From assembly GCF_009295825.1 (NCBI RefSeq), contig NZ_WHKF01000003.1, positions 310,001-374,000 on the forward strand: DNA of 64,000 nt. The letters are read 5' to 3'. Each line of letters opens with the position of its first letter. Position 1 is the stretch's first letter. Shown in pieces: positions 26,572 through 34,877 of this stretch. Source of the DNA: Marinifilum sp. N1E240 (lineage in GTDB: Bacteria; Bacteroidota; Bacteroidia; Bacteroidales; Marinifilaceae). The notes beneath the pieces are model-generated. The model saw nothing but the letters and a program-made list of their open reading frames with translations, searched no databases and was not told the DNA's origin. Position numbers and translations under genes: made by a program.

Positions 26572-27585
26572 TTATCTCATAGGATATTTGTTCACTATCT
26601 CTTCAGGATTGAGTAGATAATCAAGATATTGAGCTCTGTAATAAATATCAGATGCTTTCAATTCACTATCTGATAATTTCCCTCTAAATTCATCAATAGA
26701 TTTGTATCCTTTCTTATCCATCCATTCCTCTAACTCAGAAAGAACTTGTGCGATATAAGAAGGCATATTTTTATACAATGCGCTTACCATTTGAACAGTA
26801 TTTGCTCCACTTAATAGCATTTGAACAACATCTTCGTATGTATAAATACCATTTGTACCACACAAACCACCTTCAATTTTCTTATACATTAAGCCTACAT
26901 AGCGTAATCCTAATTTGAAATCGCCCTGATTGCTCAGATTAAAATTTGTAACATGACTTTCTGTATGGATATCAATTTCAGGTTGGAATAATCGATTAAA
27001 TAATACAAATGCAGAAGCACCAGCCTGATCCAATCTATTCACAAAATTAAGAGTATTAGTATAATAAGGACTCAGCTTAATACAAAAAGGAATAGATAAT
27101 CTTTCTTTAAGAATCTTTACTATTTTCACTTTCTCATCTTCCAATTGCTCCGCTGTTTTATCAACATCGCCAGGCATCTGATAAAAATTTAATTCCAATG
27201 CATCTACTCCAACATCTTCTAATTGTTTCGCATAATCGAACCAGGTTACATCGTATAAACAATTCAAACTAGCAATAACAGGAATATTAACATTCTTTTT
27301 TACCTCAGATAACTTTAGAATATGAGCTTTTGGTCCTGCGTGTTCCAAGGTTGGAAACAAAGATGTCATTTCTGCATTTCTATCAGCATACTCATCTAAC
27401 TCATCGGAAAGTTGAGCTCGCTCCATTTGAATTTGTTCTTCGAACAATGATTTGTAAACAATTGCAGCTGCGCCAGAACGTTCCAATTCCTGTGCACCTT
27501 CAACTGTTGCGGAAAGGGTACAAGCCCCGACTATAATGGGATTTTTTAAGCTTAATCCCATAAACTCTACGTTTAAATTTGCCAT
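26572..27585 (-). CDS. Dihydroorotate dehydrogenase-like protein
   Basis: A 337-aa FMN-binding TIM barrel of the PyrD-like group: N-terminal MGLSLKNPIIVGACTLSATV, IPVIASLNCLYDVTWFDYA, KLSPYYTNTLNFVNRL and a GTNGIYTYEDVVQMLLSGA phosphate-binding loop. The usual catalytic Ser/Cys loop of PyrD is replaced by ELNFYQMPGD. This group often sits apart from pyrimidine genes, as here, and its substrate is not known, so I do not call it PyrD. It is monocistronic with its own terminator. Confidence 0.85.
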   Translation of the reverse strand: MANLNVEFMGLSLKNPIIVGACTLSATVEGAQELERSGAAAIVYKSLFEEQIQMERAQLSDELDEYADRNAEMTSLFPTLEHAGPKAHILKLSEVKKNVNIPVIASLNCLYDVTWFDYAKQLEDVGVDALELNFYQMPGDVDKTAEQLEDEKVKIVKILKERLSIPFCIKLSPYYTNTLNFVNRLDQAGASAFVLFNRLFQPEIDIHTESHVTNFNLSNQGDFKLGLRYVGLMYKKIEGGLCGTNGIYTYEDVVQMLLSGANTVQMVSALYKNMPSYIAQVLSELEEWMDKKGYKSIDEFRGKLSDSELKASDIYYRAQYLDYLLNPEEIVNKYPMR

Positions 27586-27740
27586 ATGATTTTGGATTAA
27601 AATATTTCAGGTAATACTAAATTTAATAAATGAACTTGATATATTCAACCAAAATCACATTTTAATCATTTGTATATCAATGCAAAATAGCTACAAGTCG
27701 CTAATTAAAGGACTTTCGAGTCTTTATTTTTTTTCATATG

Positions 27741-27783
27741 AAAGGCAGAATAAAAAGATCCACCAACTTATTATTCTGCCTTT
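27741..27783 (-). terminator. Possible terminator of the cupredoxin gene
   Basis: A 13-bp inverted repeat AAAGGCAGAATAA / TTATTCTGCCTTT with a 17-base loop, 54 bases after the cupredoxin stop. The U tract comes several bases after the stem, so it may be a stabilising hairpin instead. Confidence 0.45.
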
Positions 27784-27837
27784 TCGATCCGGAGTTATTC
27801 TGATAGGATCGATTAAATTATTTAGTTTTCTATTCAT

Positions 27838-28290
27838 CTAAGGATCTGTAAGGATAATTATATATCCCATATTAGGGTGGACTGAACATTGATAATAGAG
27901 CATATCAGGATGGTTAGAATTGGGCGTAAAACTTAAAGTCCCATTTGTAGTCATGCCACCTGTTACACCATCAGTTATTTCTCCTTCTCCTTCACCTGTA
28001 TCATTGGTACTAATATAAAATGGATGGCTTGGTGTATTGATATCAAAAACATATGTTGTACCTCGCGTCAAATTAAGTGTGACACCTTCGTTTCCATTTA
28101 TGGTAAAAGCTACCGAATGACCTTGATTTGCCCAAGGATGGTTAGCTGTTTTCGTTGCCGCGCGAACAGTAAAATCAGCCACTGGATCTGGCTCAGGGCT
28201 TGGTGACATACCATCATCATCTCCTCCACTACTACAAGAGTAGATGGCAAAAGAGAATAAAATCGCGAACATGTAAATTAATTTCTTCAT
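27838..28290 (-). CDS. Cupredoxin-like lipoprotein
   Basis: A 150-aa protein. A lipoprotein signal (FAILFSFAIYSC, lipidated Cys near residue 19) is followed by an acidic linker (GGDDDG). A beta-sandwich domain follows with GTTYVFDINTPSHPFYIS and the C-terminal copper-site pattern CSVHPNMGY (Cys, His, Met), plus an upstream His in SHPFY. This matches blue copper or plastocyanin-like folds anchored facing the periplasm or surface. Copper binding and electron transfer are inferred from the ligand pattern. It stands alone. Confidence 0.8.
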   Translation of the reverse strand: MKKLIYMFAILFSFAIYSCSSGGDDDGMSPSPEPDPVADFTVRAATKTANHPWANQGHSVAFTINGNEGVTLNLTRGTTYVFDINTPSHPFYISTNDTGEGEGEITDGVTGGMTTNGTLSFTPNSNHPDMLYYQCSVHPNMGYIIILTDP

Positions 28291-28805
28291 CTTCCTAAAT
28301 TCTAATACCTACCATTTCACAATAAAAGATAAAGCTTAATACACGAAATAATTGTCGCATAAATGACATTAGCGCATAAAAAAAGGGATTCCAAAATTGG
28401 AATCCCTGTATTTTATATAGTGTCCCGTCCTGAAATAAGTTGACAGAAAATCGATTTATTTATGAAAGCAGCAGCAAATGATTCTTTTGTTTGAAAGAAA
28501 TTCGAACTCCTTATTATTCATCCCAACACTTTCTAAAGCCTTGGCAAGATTAAAAAAACACACCCATGGGTTATTTACAACTTATCATGTAGCGACTGAT
28601 TTATATTAAACATTAAGTGAAAAATTGTTATAGTAATAATATTAAATATACTTATATTAAGAGTCTACACCGAATGTTACACTATTACATAGAACATGAT
28701 AGAATACATTATACAACAATTCATTCTTTGAATAAAATAAAGATAGTATCCTACTTCACTACACGCAAAATGTAATTTAGGATTACACGTTAAACTAAAA
28801 AATTA
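28291..28805. other. 515-base gene-free stretch with terminator and IS-end-like text
   Basis: No coding frame of interest. It contains the hairpin at 28378-28407. Next to it is TGTCCCGTCCTGAAATAAGT at 28421, which resembles terminal sequences of Bacteroidota insertion sequences (recollection only). The rest is AT-rich. It separates the cupredoxin gene from the end of the lanthipeptide operon. Confidence 0.4.
28378..28407 (-). terminator. Minus-strand terminator downstream of the lanthipeptide operon
   Basis: AGGGATTCC / GGAATCCCT with a 6-base loop and a U7 tract on the minus strand. It is about 400 bases past the last lanthipeptide gene and is the first convincing terminator for that operon. 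Confidence 0.65.
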
Positions 28806-29669
28806 TTACTTGTTTATCAATTCAAGATTTGATTTCTTCTTTAAATTACTTTTTAACATTTTTATCATTAATCCATAAATAACAAACTCACTCAACCTTT
28901 GCTTAGATCTAAACAGTCTGTTAATTGCCATATGGCAAAGACTATTAATAATAGAAATTTTCTCCTTTTTACTTAAAGAGTTAATCATCAATTCATTAAC
29001 GCCACTACGTATCTCTTTAGTGTATAAATCCAACATATTCCGAAAGTTTTCAGGCCACATAGAATTATCAAAGAGTAAGTCAATCTCCTTACGCATTTTC
29101 CTAAACTTCTTATCCAATTGAATCTTCAAATTTCTATCATAACCAAACTCTTTTCCTAAACCATTAAACCACAGTTCTAAAAATTCAATTTTGTCCTTAT
29201 CGCTTAACTTAAACTCAGATAAAAAAGTATCAATAATTCGAATACCTAAATATGGCAAATATCGCTCCTCTAGCAATTCTTTCAAAAACCTGAGAATAAA
29301 ACTACTATCTACATAAAAAATATCTTCATAAATAGGAAAGCAATTTGCTCCATACCTTTCAAGTTCTCTTTTGTAGGAATCTAGTTTAATATCCCATATT
29401 ATATCATCCTCAATTAAACTCTTTAAAGATAGATTTATCTCACTAACAACGACTCCAAAATTGGATATATTTGACAATAAAAATCGGACTCTTAGATGCT
29501 CATCTGGATCGGCATATCTAATAAAAAACCACTTTTTAATTATTTTAAGATCGGTAAGTTTTTTACTAAGAGGAAGAATATAATTAATTAGAATATTATC
29601 AGAACTTTTAACTCCTGTATAAATTTTGTAATAAACCCACTCTTCACCAGGTACAAATAATCTTTTCAT
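28806..29669 (-). CDS. lanB: Lanthipeptide dehydratase elimination subunit (SpaB C-terminal / thiopeptide-type domain)
   Basis: A 287-aa protein equal to the C-terminal elimination domain of class I LanB, which removes glutamate from glutamylated Ser/Thr to give dehydroalanine or dehydrobutyrine. Typical text: GEEWVYYKIYTGVKSSDNIL near the start, KKWFFIRYADPDEHLRVRFL (residues 46-65), ERYGANCFPIYEDIFYVDS and LCHMAINRLF near the end. It starts 9 bases after the larger dehydratase gene, so the pair forms a split LanB. A stand-alone thiopeptide role is less likely, given lanC in the same operon. Confidence 0.85.
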   Translation of the reverse strand: MKRLFVPGEEWVYYKIYTGVKSSDNILINYILPLSKKLTDLKIIKKWFFIRYADPDEHLRVRFLLSNISNFGVVVSEINLSLKSLIEDDIIWDIKLDSYKRELERYGANCFPIYEDIFYVDSSFILRFLKELLEERYLPYLGIRIIDTFLSEFKLSDKDKIEFLELWFNGLGKEFGYDRNLKIQLDKKFRKMRKEIDLLFDNSMWPENFRNMLDLYTKEIRSGVNELMINSLSKKEKISIINSLCHMAINRLFRSKQRLSEFVIYGLMIKMLKSNLKKKSNLELINK

Positions 29670-29678
29670 TCCAATAAA

Positions 29679-31895
29679 TTATAATTTATCTTTTACTAGA
29701 GTAAATACCAACTGACTTCTATAGGATCCACAAATTGTATTTTCTAAAGCTCGTTTTTCAGAAAAATACAACTCCACTAATCTAATATGTTTTTTTCTTC
29801 TCACAATTTCTATAAAAAGTTTTATGCTGTTTGTATTTTTAAAATCAAAATATAACTCGTTATCCCCTTCCACTAATAATAATTCATCAGGCATATTATT
29901 TCGCTCCAAAAAAGAACTCATTTGATTTCCCAATAAACTCTCATTCTTCTCATTAACAATTTTTTTTAGGTCATCACCAGATATTGACCAGGAAGCAAAA
30001 CTTAAAATTATATTCTTATACTTTACTCTTGGTAAAAATTTGTATAAAGATTCTAAACCTCTCCAGTTAAAACCAACTCCATTTCTTAGATTATTAGTTT
30101 GCATATGACAAAGAAATTCATAGATGGGTAAAGATCTATTCATATAATTATGAGCAGTATCCAATCTAGGAATAATTTCCTTTCCATACTTTTTTGATTT
30201 TAAAATAATATACTTACCATATTTAACCGATATTGTTATATCGTCTAATTCAATCACTTTGTCAGACTCTACACTTGAATTAGCCAAAAAAGGTATTTCA
30301 AAACTTCTAATCTTTGACCTTTGTAAAATATTTCCAGTTCTGGATTCAGGTATATGAACTATACTAGCAATAATTTTGCCTTCATTCAAACTTTCTTCGG
30401 TATTTGCTATAGATTCAACATGCTTCCTAATATCTGGATTACTCGCTGTAAATCTTCCTAATAAGTTTACTCCACTTGAACCTCCAATATTATTCATAAA
30501 GATCTCCATATCATCATCTTTTCTATATAATTCAACCATTGTTGACATCGAGTCTGGCAGGTCATGATAATCGTATTTTAGATTATTTAAGTCGGAATCA
30601 GTTAAAATTATTTCTATTTGGTTAGTTTTATTAGCAACAGTAATTTTATTCTGCAACAATAAACTACAATCATTAATTTGTATCTCATTTCCATTATTTA
30701 TTCCCAAATTAAGATCTATGTCGTCAACTAATGGATTAAGATCACTTACTGATGAATTCCCATTTTGAATAAAATTAATCCCGATATCAGTATCCAAAAC
30801 ATGAAGAAGTGGCATCTCCCTTTCCTCATATCTCTGATAAAATTTATTTTTAAATTCTTCTAATTTTTTATTCTTAGAGTTACTGCTCAATTTTGCTAAA
30901 ACCTTAAACCCCTCAAGAATTTGCTCCTTAAGTATTTTATTTAATGTACAGTTAAAACTTTTTAATTTTAAATCTGTTTGATATAAATATTGACTATCAA
31001 AAGGTATGTTTAAGGACTTTATCTTATCTGAAATTGCAGTATAGCAAGCCAAATCAATACCAATAGTTTGTTTGTCAATTTTATCTAATAATACTATTAT
31101 CTCCGATACCATCTCACCAAGAGTGTTTTTCTCAACTCTTTTCAATACTTTAGTGAGCATTATAAGAAATTCTTCTCCTGTTAGAGATAATTCCAATTCT
31201 GAAATCAAAATCTGATTATCAATTAATAATTCAATATAATTTACTGCTTCTTCTTGACTATAATCTTCTTCTGTCACCAATGACACTAGCTCTTTAAATG
31301 AAATATAACTTCTGGAGTTATTAAATAGTTTTTCAAATAAAAAATTACCTTCTATACCAATTAATCTATGCTTACGTTTTGTTCCGGAAAGAGTATATTC
31401 TATATAACGCCAATCTGAACCAAATCGATAAAGACTAGAATTCACCTGAAATTTTAAATTCTCTCTTATGCTCTTGTTTTTTTGAGCAGCAAGAAAAATT
31501 TCAAATAAGTATTGCGTATCCAATCTGGTTGAGCTCCTAAACTGATCTATGGGAGCCATTTCAATGCTTGATACATTTGAAAATGAACCATAACAACAGC
31601 CTGCAAATAAACCAAATGGCGTAGATCTAGATGAAATTCTAATTAAATACTTTAGTAAAGAGGTAAGTAATTTATTTTTTTTCTTTTCCGATAGTGTTGG
31701 ATTGCCTTTGTACTTTCTTATTTGGGAGATTAGATCTGGAGAAGCTATAAAAATTGCCTCTTGAATTACTTTATCCGCACATATATCTATTATCCTATCT
31801 AATGAATAATCTTTAAATATATCTTCAATAAAATTAAATGGTAGTAAATGACGACGATACACAAAACCGTCCACAACTTTGTATGGGTTATTCAT
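29679..31895 (-). CDS. lanB: Lantibiotic dehydratase, glutamylation subunit (LanB N-terminal)
   Basis: A 738-aa protein matching the N-terminal domain of class I LanB, which uses Glu-tRNA to glutamylate Ser/Thr of the precursor. Recognisable parts are SPDLISQIRKYKG, LLKYLIRISSRSTPFGLFAG (residues 84-103), STRLDTQYLFE, and the C-terminal RLDTAHNYMNRSLPIYEFLC with NGVGFNWRGLESLYKFLPRV. A full LanB is about 1000 aa. Here the elimination domain is a separate downstream gene and the two lengths sum to 1025. The start lies 57 bases after the precursor gene, beyond a hairpin that may limit its expression. Confidence 0.88.
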   Translation of the reverse strand: MNNPYKVVDGFVYRRHLLPFNFIEDIFKDYSLDRIIDICADKVIQEAIFIASPDLISQIRKYKGNPTLSEKKKNKLLTSLLKYLIRISSRSTPFGLFAGCCYGSFSNVSSIEMAPIDQFRSSTRLDTQYLFEIFLAAQKNKSIRENLKFQVNSSLYRFGSDWRYIEYTLSGTKRKHRLIGIEGNFLFEKLFNNSRSYISFKELVSLVTEEDYSQEEAVNYIELLIDNQILISELELSLTGEEFLIMLTKVLKRVEKNTLGEMVSEIIVLLDKIDKQTIGIDLACYTAISDKIKSLNIPFDSQYLYQTDLKLKSFNCTLNKILKEQILEGFKVLAKLSSNSKNKKLEEFKNKFYQRYEEREMPLLHVLDTDIGINFIQNGNSSVSDLNPLVDDIDLNLGINNGNEIQINDCSLLLQNKITVANKTNQIEIILTDSDLNNLKYDYHDLPDSMSTMVELYRKDDDMEIFMNNIGGSSGVNLLGRFTASNPDIRKHVESIANTEESLNEGKIIASIVHIPESRTGNILQRSKIRSFEIPFLANSSVESDKVIELDDITISVKYGKYIILKSKKYGKEIIPRLDTAHNYMNRSLPIYEFLCHMQTNNLRNGVGFNWRGLESLYKFLPRVKYKNIILSFASWSISGDDLKKIVNEKNESLLGNQMSSFLERNNMPDELLLVEGDNELYFDFKNTNSIKLFIEIVRRKKHIRLVELYFSEKRALENTICGSYRSQLVFTLVKDKL

Positions 31896-31910
31896 CTTAA
31901 TAAAAATAAA

Positions 31911-31933
31911 AAGAGAGTGATTTACACTCTCTT
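31911..31933 (-). terminator. Terminator-like attenuator between precursor and dehydratase genes
   Basis: A perfect 9-bp stem AAGAGAGTG / CACTCTCTT with a 5-base loop, then a U-rich minus-strand tract (TTTTTATTTTTATT) running to the dehydratase start. It lies 19 bases past the precursor stop. This is the position where many lantibiotic operons carry a leaky terminator that favours precursor mRNA. Confidence 0.75.
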
Positions 31934-31952
31934 AATTTTAACGATCAACAAA

Positions 31953-32168
31953 TTAAATCAATCCAGAACCAGTATTAGGAGTATGCCCACAATTATCATG
32001 ACATATACTCCACCTTGTTGCAGGCGGCTCTCCACAATTTTTTCCTGTTTCTGTAGCTGGAGGTTTCCCAACACATTCATCAGTTTGAACATATGCACCA
32101 CCTGTAACATTAGTCAATTCTAAATCTGAAATAACCTCTTTCTTAAGTGTTAATTTTACTTTCTTCAT
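31953..32168 (-). CDS. lanA: Class I lanthipeptide precursor peptide
   Basis: A 71-aa peptide. The leader (residues 1-24) is basic then hydrophobic-acidic (KKVKLTLKKEVISDLEL) and ends in NVTGG, a double-glycine cleavage site typical of Bacteroidota natural-product precursors. The 47-residue core starts AYVQTDEC and has four Cys (32, 45, 56, 60), Thr at 29, 39, 41, 51, 63 and 66, and Ser at 54 and 68. Up to four thioether rings are possible (for example 29-32, 41-45, 51-56, 54-60). The core repeats a C-V/G-G/E-K-PPAT-like block (CVGKPPAT and CGEPPAT). It lies between lanC and the split lanB. Confidence 0.88.
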   Translation of the reverse strand: MKKVKLTLKKEVISDLELTNVTGGAYVQTDECVGKPPATETGKNCGEPPATRWSICHDNCGHTPNTGSGLI

Positions 32169-32219
32169 TTTTTTTATTTTATATTACACCTACTCTAAAA
32201 GCTTTTCGGCATACGCTTT

Positions 32220-33416
32220 CTAACTAATCAATAGTACTGAATCCCAGTCTGGTTCAATATTTGAAATCGCTGAAATTAAGACCAAACCTATTCCAGAAAT
32301 CCCTTCTAAAAAACCAAATTCTTTAACTGTGCCATTTGGTTTATAAGCCAAATAATTTGCTGATTTATTGGTTTCTTTTGAAAAGTTGAGTGTTACATCC
32401 ACCCAATATTCAGCTGCTTTCCTTAATTCAGCATTATTTGTATAATTATAGGCTCGCAAAAATATATGCGCTAAGCCTGCAGAGCCATGACAAAGACCAG
32501 CATCTCTTACTATTTCAACATCTACATTTGTTCGTGTTGTTGAATACGTTAAAATTGAAACTGATTTTTTCACAAGCTCTTGATCTCCTAAGGTCATACC
32601 TGCTTTTAATAGAGCCATAGCAACTCCCATATCTCCATAACACCAAGCTAATCTGCTTTTATGCTTATTTGTATCAACACCCAAATAAAGAGGAAAATAA
32701 GAGCCCACAACCGAGGGATTTTGAACATTGGAAAGAATAAAATCGACTAAAATTTTCACTATTTCTTTCGATTCTTTTCTTTTTACATGCAGCTTACATA
32801 AATCAGTAGTAATACTAATTATACTAGGTAAACCATGGGACAAACCAAAATTTGATACCATTTGCCCATTTCTACTATCTTGTGTTGGTAGTAATAAACC
32901 ATTTTGAATACCTAGATTCAACTTGGCATATATAATTGATACTAATTCTTCTAAATAAGGTTTTGTAAAAGCTGGTTCCAAAACTAATTTCATGCAATAA
33001 CCTAATCCTCCATGCAGGTAGTCATAGTTATTATCCAACAAACATCTTTTCATCTTCTGATATAAATAATTATCAAAAGGCCTAAACATTTCATCTTTAT
33101 TGAAATCAATACCCAATTTTTCATGAAGAACATCTAAAGTATAGAGTATACCCGAAATTCCGCTTGCAAATGTACCTAACTTACCACCATGATTAATATA
33201 TTCAAAATCCTCAAGCATTAATTCCTGTGATTTATTGAGATATTTACTATCTCCTGTATATTGATAATAATAATACATGAATAAAGCTATTCCTGAATTA
33301 CCTCCCATTAAACCAGGACCAAAATAATTTGAATCTTTCTGATACAATTCATCAGCTATAAGTTTTAACTTTCTCTTTACCCTATCTTTATCTAAACCTT
33401 CTAAACAATTCCACAT
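32220..33416 (-). CDS. lanC: Lanthionine synthetase C-family cyclase
   Basis: A 398-aa LanC enzyme: an alpha/alpha barrel with a zinc ion that adds Cys thiols to dehydrated residues to close the rings. The ligands are visible as WCYGD (Cys259) and LCHGSAGLAH (Cys309, His310). Barrel-repeat motifs HGGLGY (135), SHGLPSI (193) and LEGISGIGL (370) are also present. Length is normal. It is the first gene of the operon lanC-lanA-lanB-lanB, an unusual place for lanC compared with nisin-type operons. Confidence 0.92.
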   Translation of the reverse strand: MWNCLEGLDKDRVKRKLKLIADELYQKDSNYFGPGLMGGNSGIALFMYYYYQYTGDSKYLNKSQELMLEDFEYINHGGKLGTFASGISGILYTLDVLHEKLGIDFNKDEMFRPFDNYLYQKMKRCLLDNNYDYLHGGLGYCMKLVLEPAFTKPYLEELVSIIYAKLNLGIQNGLLLPTQDSRNGQMVSNFGLSHGLPSIISITTDLCKLHVKRKESKEIVKILVDFILSNVQNPSVVGSYFPLYLGVDTNKHKSRLAWCYGDMGVAMALLKAGMTLGDQELVKKSVSILTYSTTRTNVDVEIVRDAGLCHGSAGLAHIFLRAYNYTNNAELRKAAEYWVDVTLNFSKETNKSANYLAYKPNGTVKEFGFLEGISGIGLVLISAISNIEPDWDSVLLIS

Positions 33417-33524
33417 TTCCTACAAAATTCTACTTATTAAGGCTTACTTATCTTATAAAGTCACCCTCCACATTTAAAATATCTGTAATCCACATAAACT
33501 ATGAATTCTTCTCTATACAAAACT

Positions 33525-33562
33525 AAAATCCCTCCCTGCCAAAAATGGCAGGGAGGGATTTT
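33525..33562. terminator. Strong bidirectional terminator between HTH gene and lanC
   Basis: A 16-bp perfect stem (AAAATCCCTCCCTGCC / GGCAGGGAGGGATTTT) with a 6-base loop, 22 bases past the stop of the HTH gene. It isolates that gene from the lanthipeptide transcript, so lanC needs its own promoter in 33417-33524. Confidence 0.9.
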
Positions 33563-33583
33563 CTTAAAAATTAATCTGATTAC

Positions 33584-33787
33584 TTATATTTTAATTAAAA
33601 AATAAGATTTTAAAGATCTAGAGTACTTAATAGGCCAACCAATATCCTTCAAGTACTCCAATATTCGAAACAAATTCCTTTGGGATACTCCCATCATATT
33701 TGCTAACTGTAATGGTGTTCCTGTAGCTTTTCTTTCTACAAGCTGAAGTACTCTCTCTATAATTTCGGGATGTTCTGTAATTTTCAT
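33584..33787 (-). CDS. Small HTH-domain protein, possible lanthipeptide regulator
   Basis: A 67-aa protein consisting of little more than a winged-helix or HTH-11-like fold: IIERVLQLVERKATGTPLQL, ANMMGVSQRNLFRILEYLK (recognition helix) and a wing with IKYSRSLKSYFLI. Such tiny HTH proteins recur near Bacteroidota peptide clusters (recollection). It lies directly upstream of the lanthipeptide operon on the same strand but behind a strong terminator. Control of the cluster is therefore plausible but not shown. Confidence 0.7.
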   Translation of the reverse strand: MKITEHPEIIERVLQLVERKATGTPLQLANMMGVSQRNLFRILEYLKDIGWPIKYSRSLKSYFLIKI

Positions 33788-34827
33788 ATAATATCATTCA
33801 GTTAAATAAAGTACTCCTTTATTCCTGAAATAATAAAAAAGTAACCCTGAAAACTGTTAAAATATATGAATATATTTATTTCTTATGTTGCAATTAATTC
33901 ATCTCGTAATAATAATTAACTGCATTTTACCCTCACAGCATTATTCTAGTAAATATATGAAATCCGGAAATTTGTCCCGAATACTCAAACTGCATCTGTA
34001 AAAAATAAATTTAAAAAGACCCACGTAAATATCTTATATATATAGAAGTTTAATGAGAATCATTTCATTCGAGATATCAGTTCACCTACAAGTCCCGACA
34101 CTTTTTATATTCTCCCGACAGTAAAGCCCATTCCTTAGACTAAATAAACCATTCCAAAAATGCACACGATCCGTTTAGTTGTTTTCAAAAGGTTGCTTGC
34201 TATCATTTATTATACTACTATGATACAATCCTCTATGTCTAGAGTAATTCTAAAACACAAATTTACTTACATTACGAATTACATCCATAACTCACTTCAA
34301 ATAATTATAGCCTCTGTCATGCATTACCAATTCTTTTTTTAGTTTTTCATTTTTCTCCCAAAAGCATTCTGATATCTAACTAAATGCTTTACCAAGATCG
34401 TTCAAATTGAAATATTATACTTCCAAAGGTTTTATATTATTTTTTCCTAAATTGGCAAGAAGTAATAAATCAGTTGCCATATCGAAATAAGAGTTCCCTT
34501 CTACAGTATTTTTCAACTTCATTTAAGTTTCTCTTCCTTCTTAAAGACCTATCAACAATAGTATTATAATTCATCCCAAATCAAATGAGTCTATCCAACA
34601 TATTTCAAACCTTACTTCAATTTTTCTACTCAGATAAGATGCTTTAATTCAATCAACTAGAATACTATAGAGAATATTATAATTGAGCTCATAATTCAAT
34701 GCCTATTCCAATCACTTATGCCAATTTTTCCTTTGAACTAAAAACAGGACTTCGCAAAAATAATATTACTTTACTTACACACTTTATGCGATACTACTAA
34801 GAATTAATATCATTATCGGATTAAAAA
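33788..34827. other. AT-rich gene-poor kilobase, possible decayed coding sequence
   Basis: About 1,040 bases with no convincing gene. On the minus strand, short protein-like stretches are broken by stops and frame changes. One example is a 35-codon frame from ATG at about 34522 (KLKNTVEGNSYFDMATDLLL), followed in other frames by NDLGKAF and ISECFWEKNEKLKKEL. This suggests a degraded gene of unknown type. I see no RNA gene or repeat array. It separates the lanthipeptide locus from housekeeping nifJ. Confidence 0.4.
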
Positions 34828-34857
34828 AAACGCCCAACTTTTTCGAGTTGGGCGTTT
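34828..34857 (-). terminator. Terminator of nifJ
   Basis: AAACGCCCAACT / AGTTGGGCGTTT, a 12-bp perfect stem with a 6-base loop and a U run on the minus strand, 20 bases past the stop. Confidence 0.9.
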
Positions 34858-34877
34858 CCATATTTATTGTAATTGAT

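Noticed and set aside
34160-34342. A 60-codon plus-strand frame in the gene-poor region
   Set aside because: AT-rich, no recognisable start context or family, and surrounded by sequence that looks decayed on both strands.
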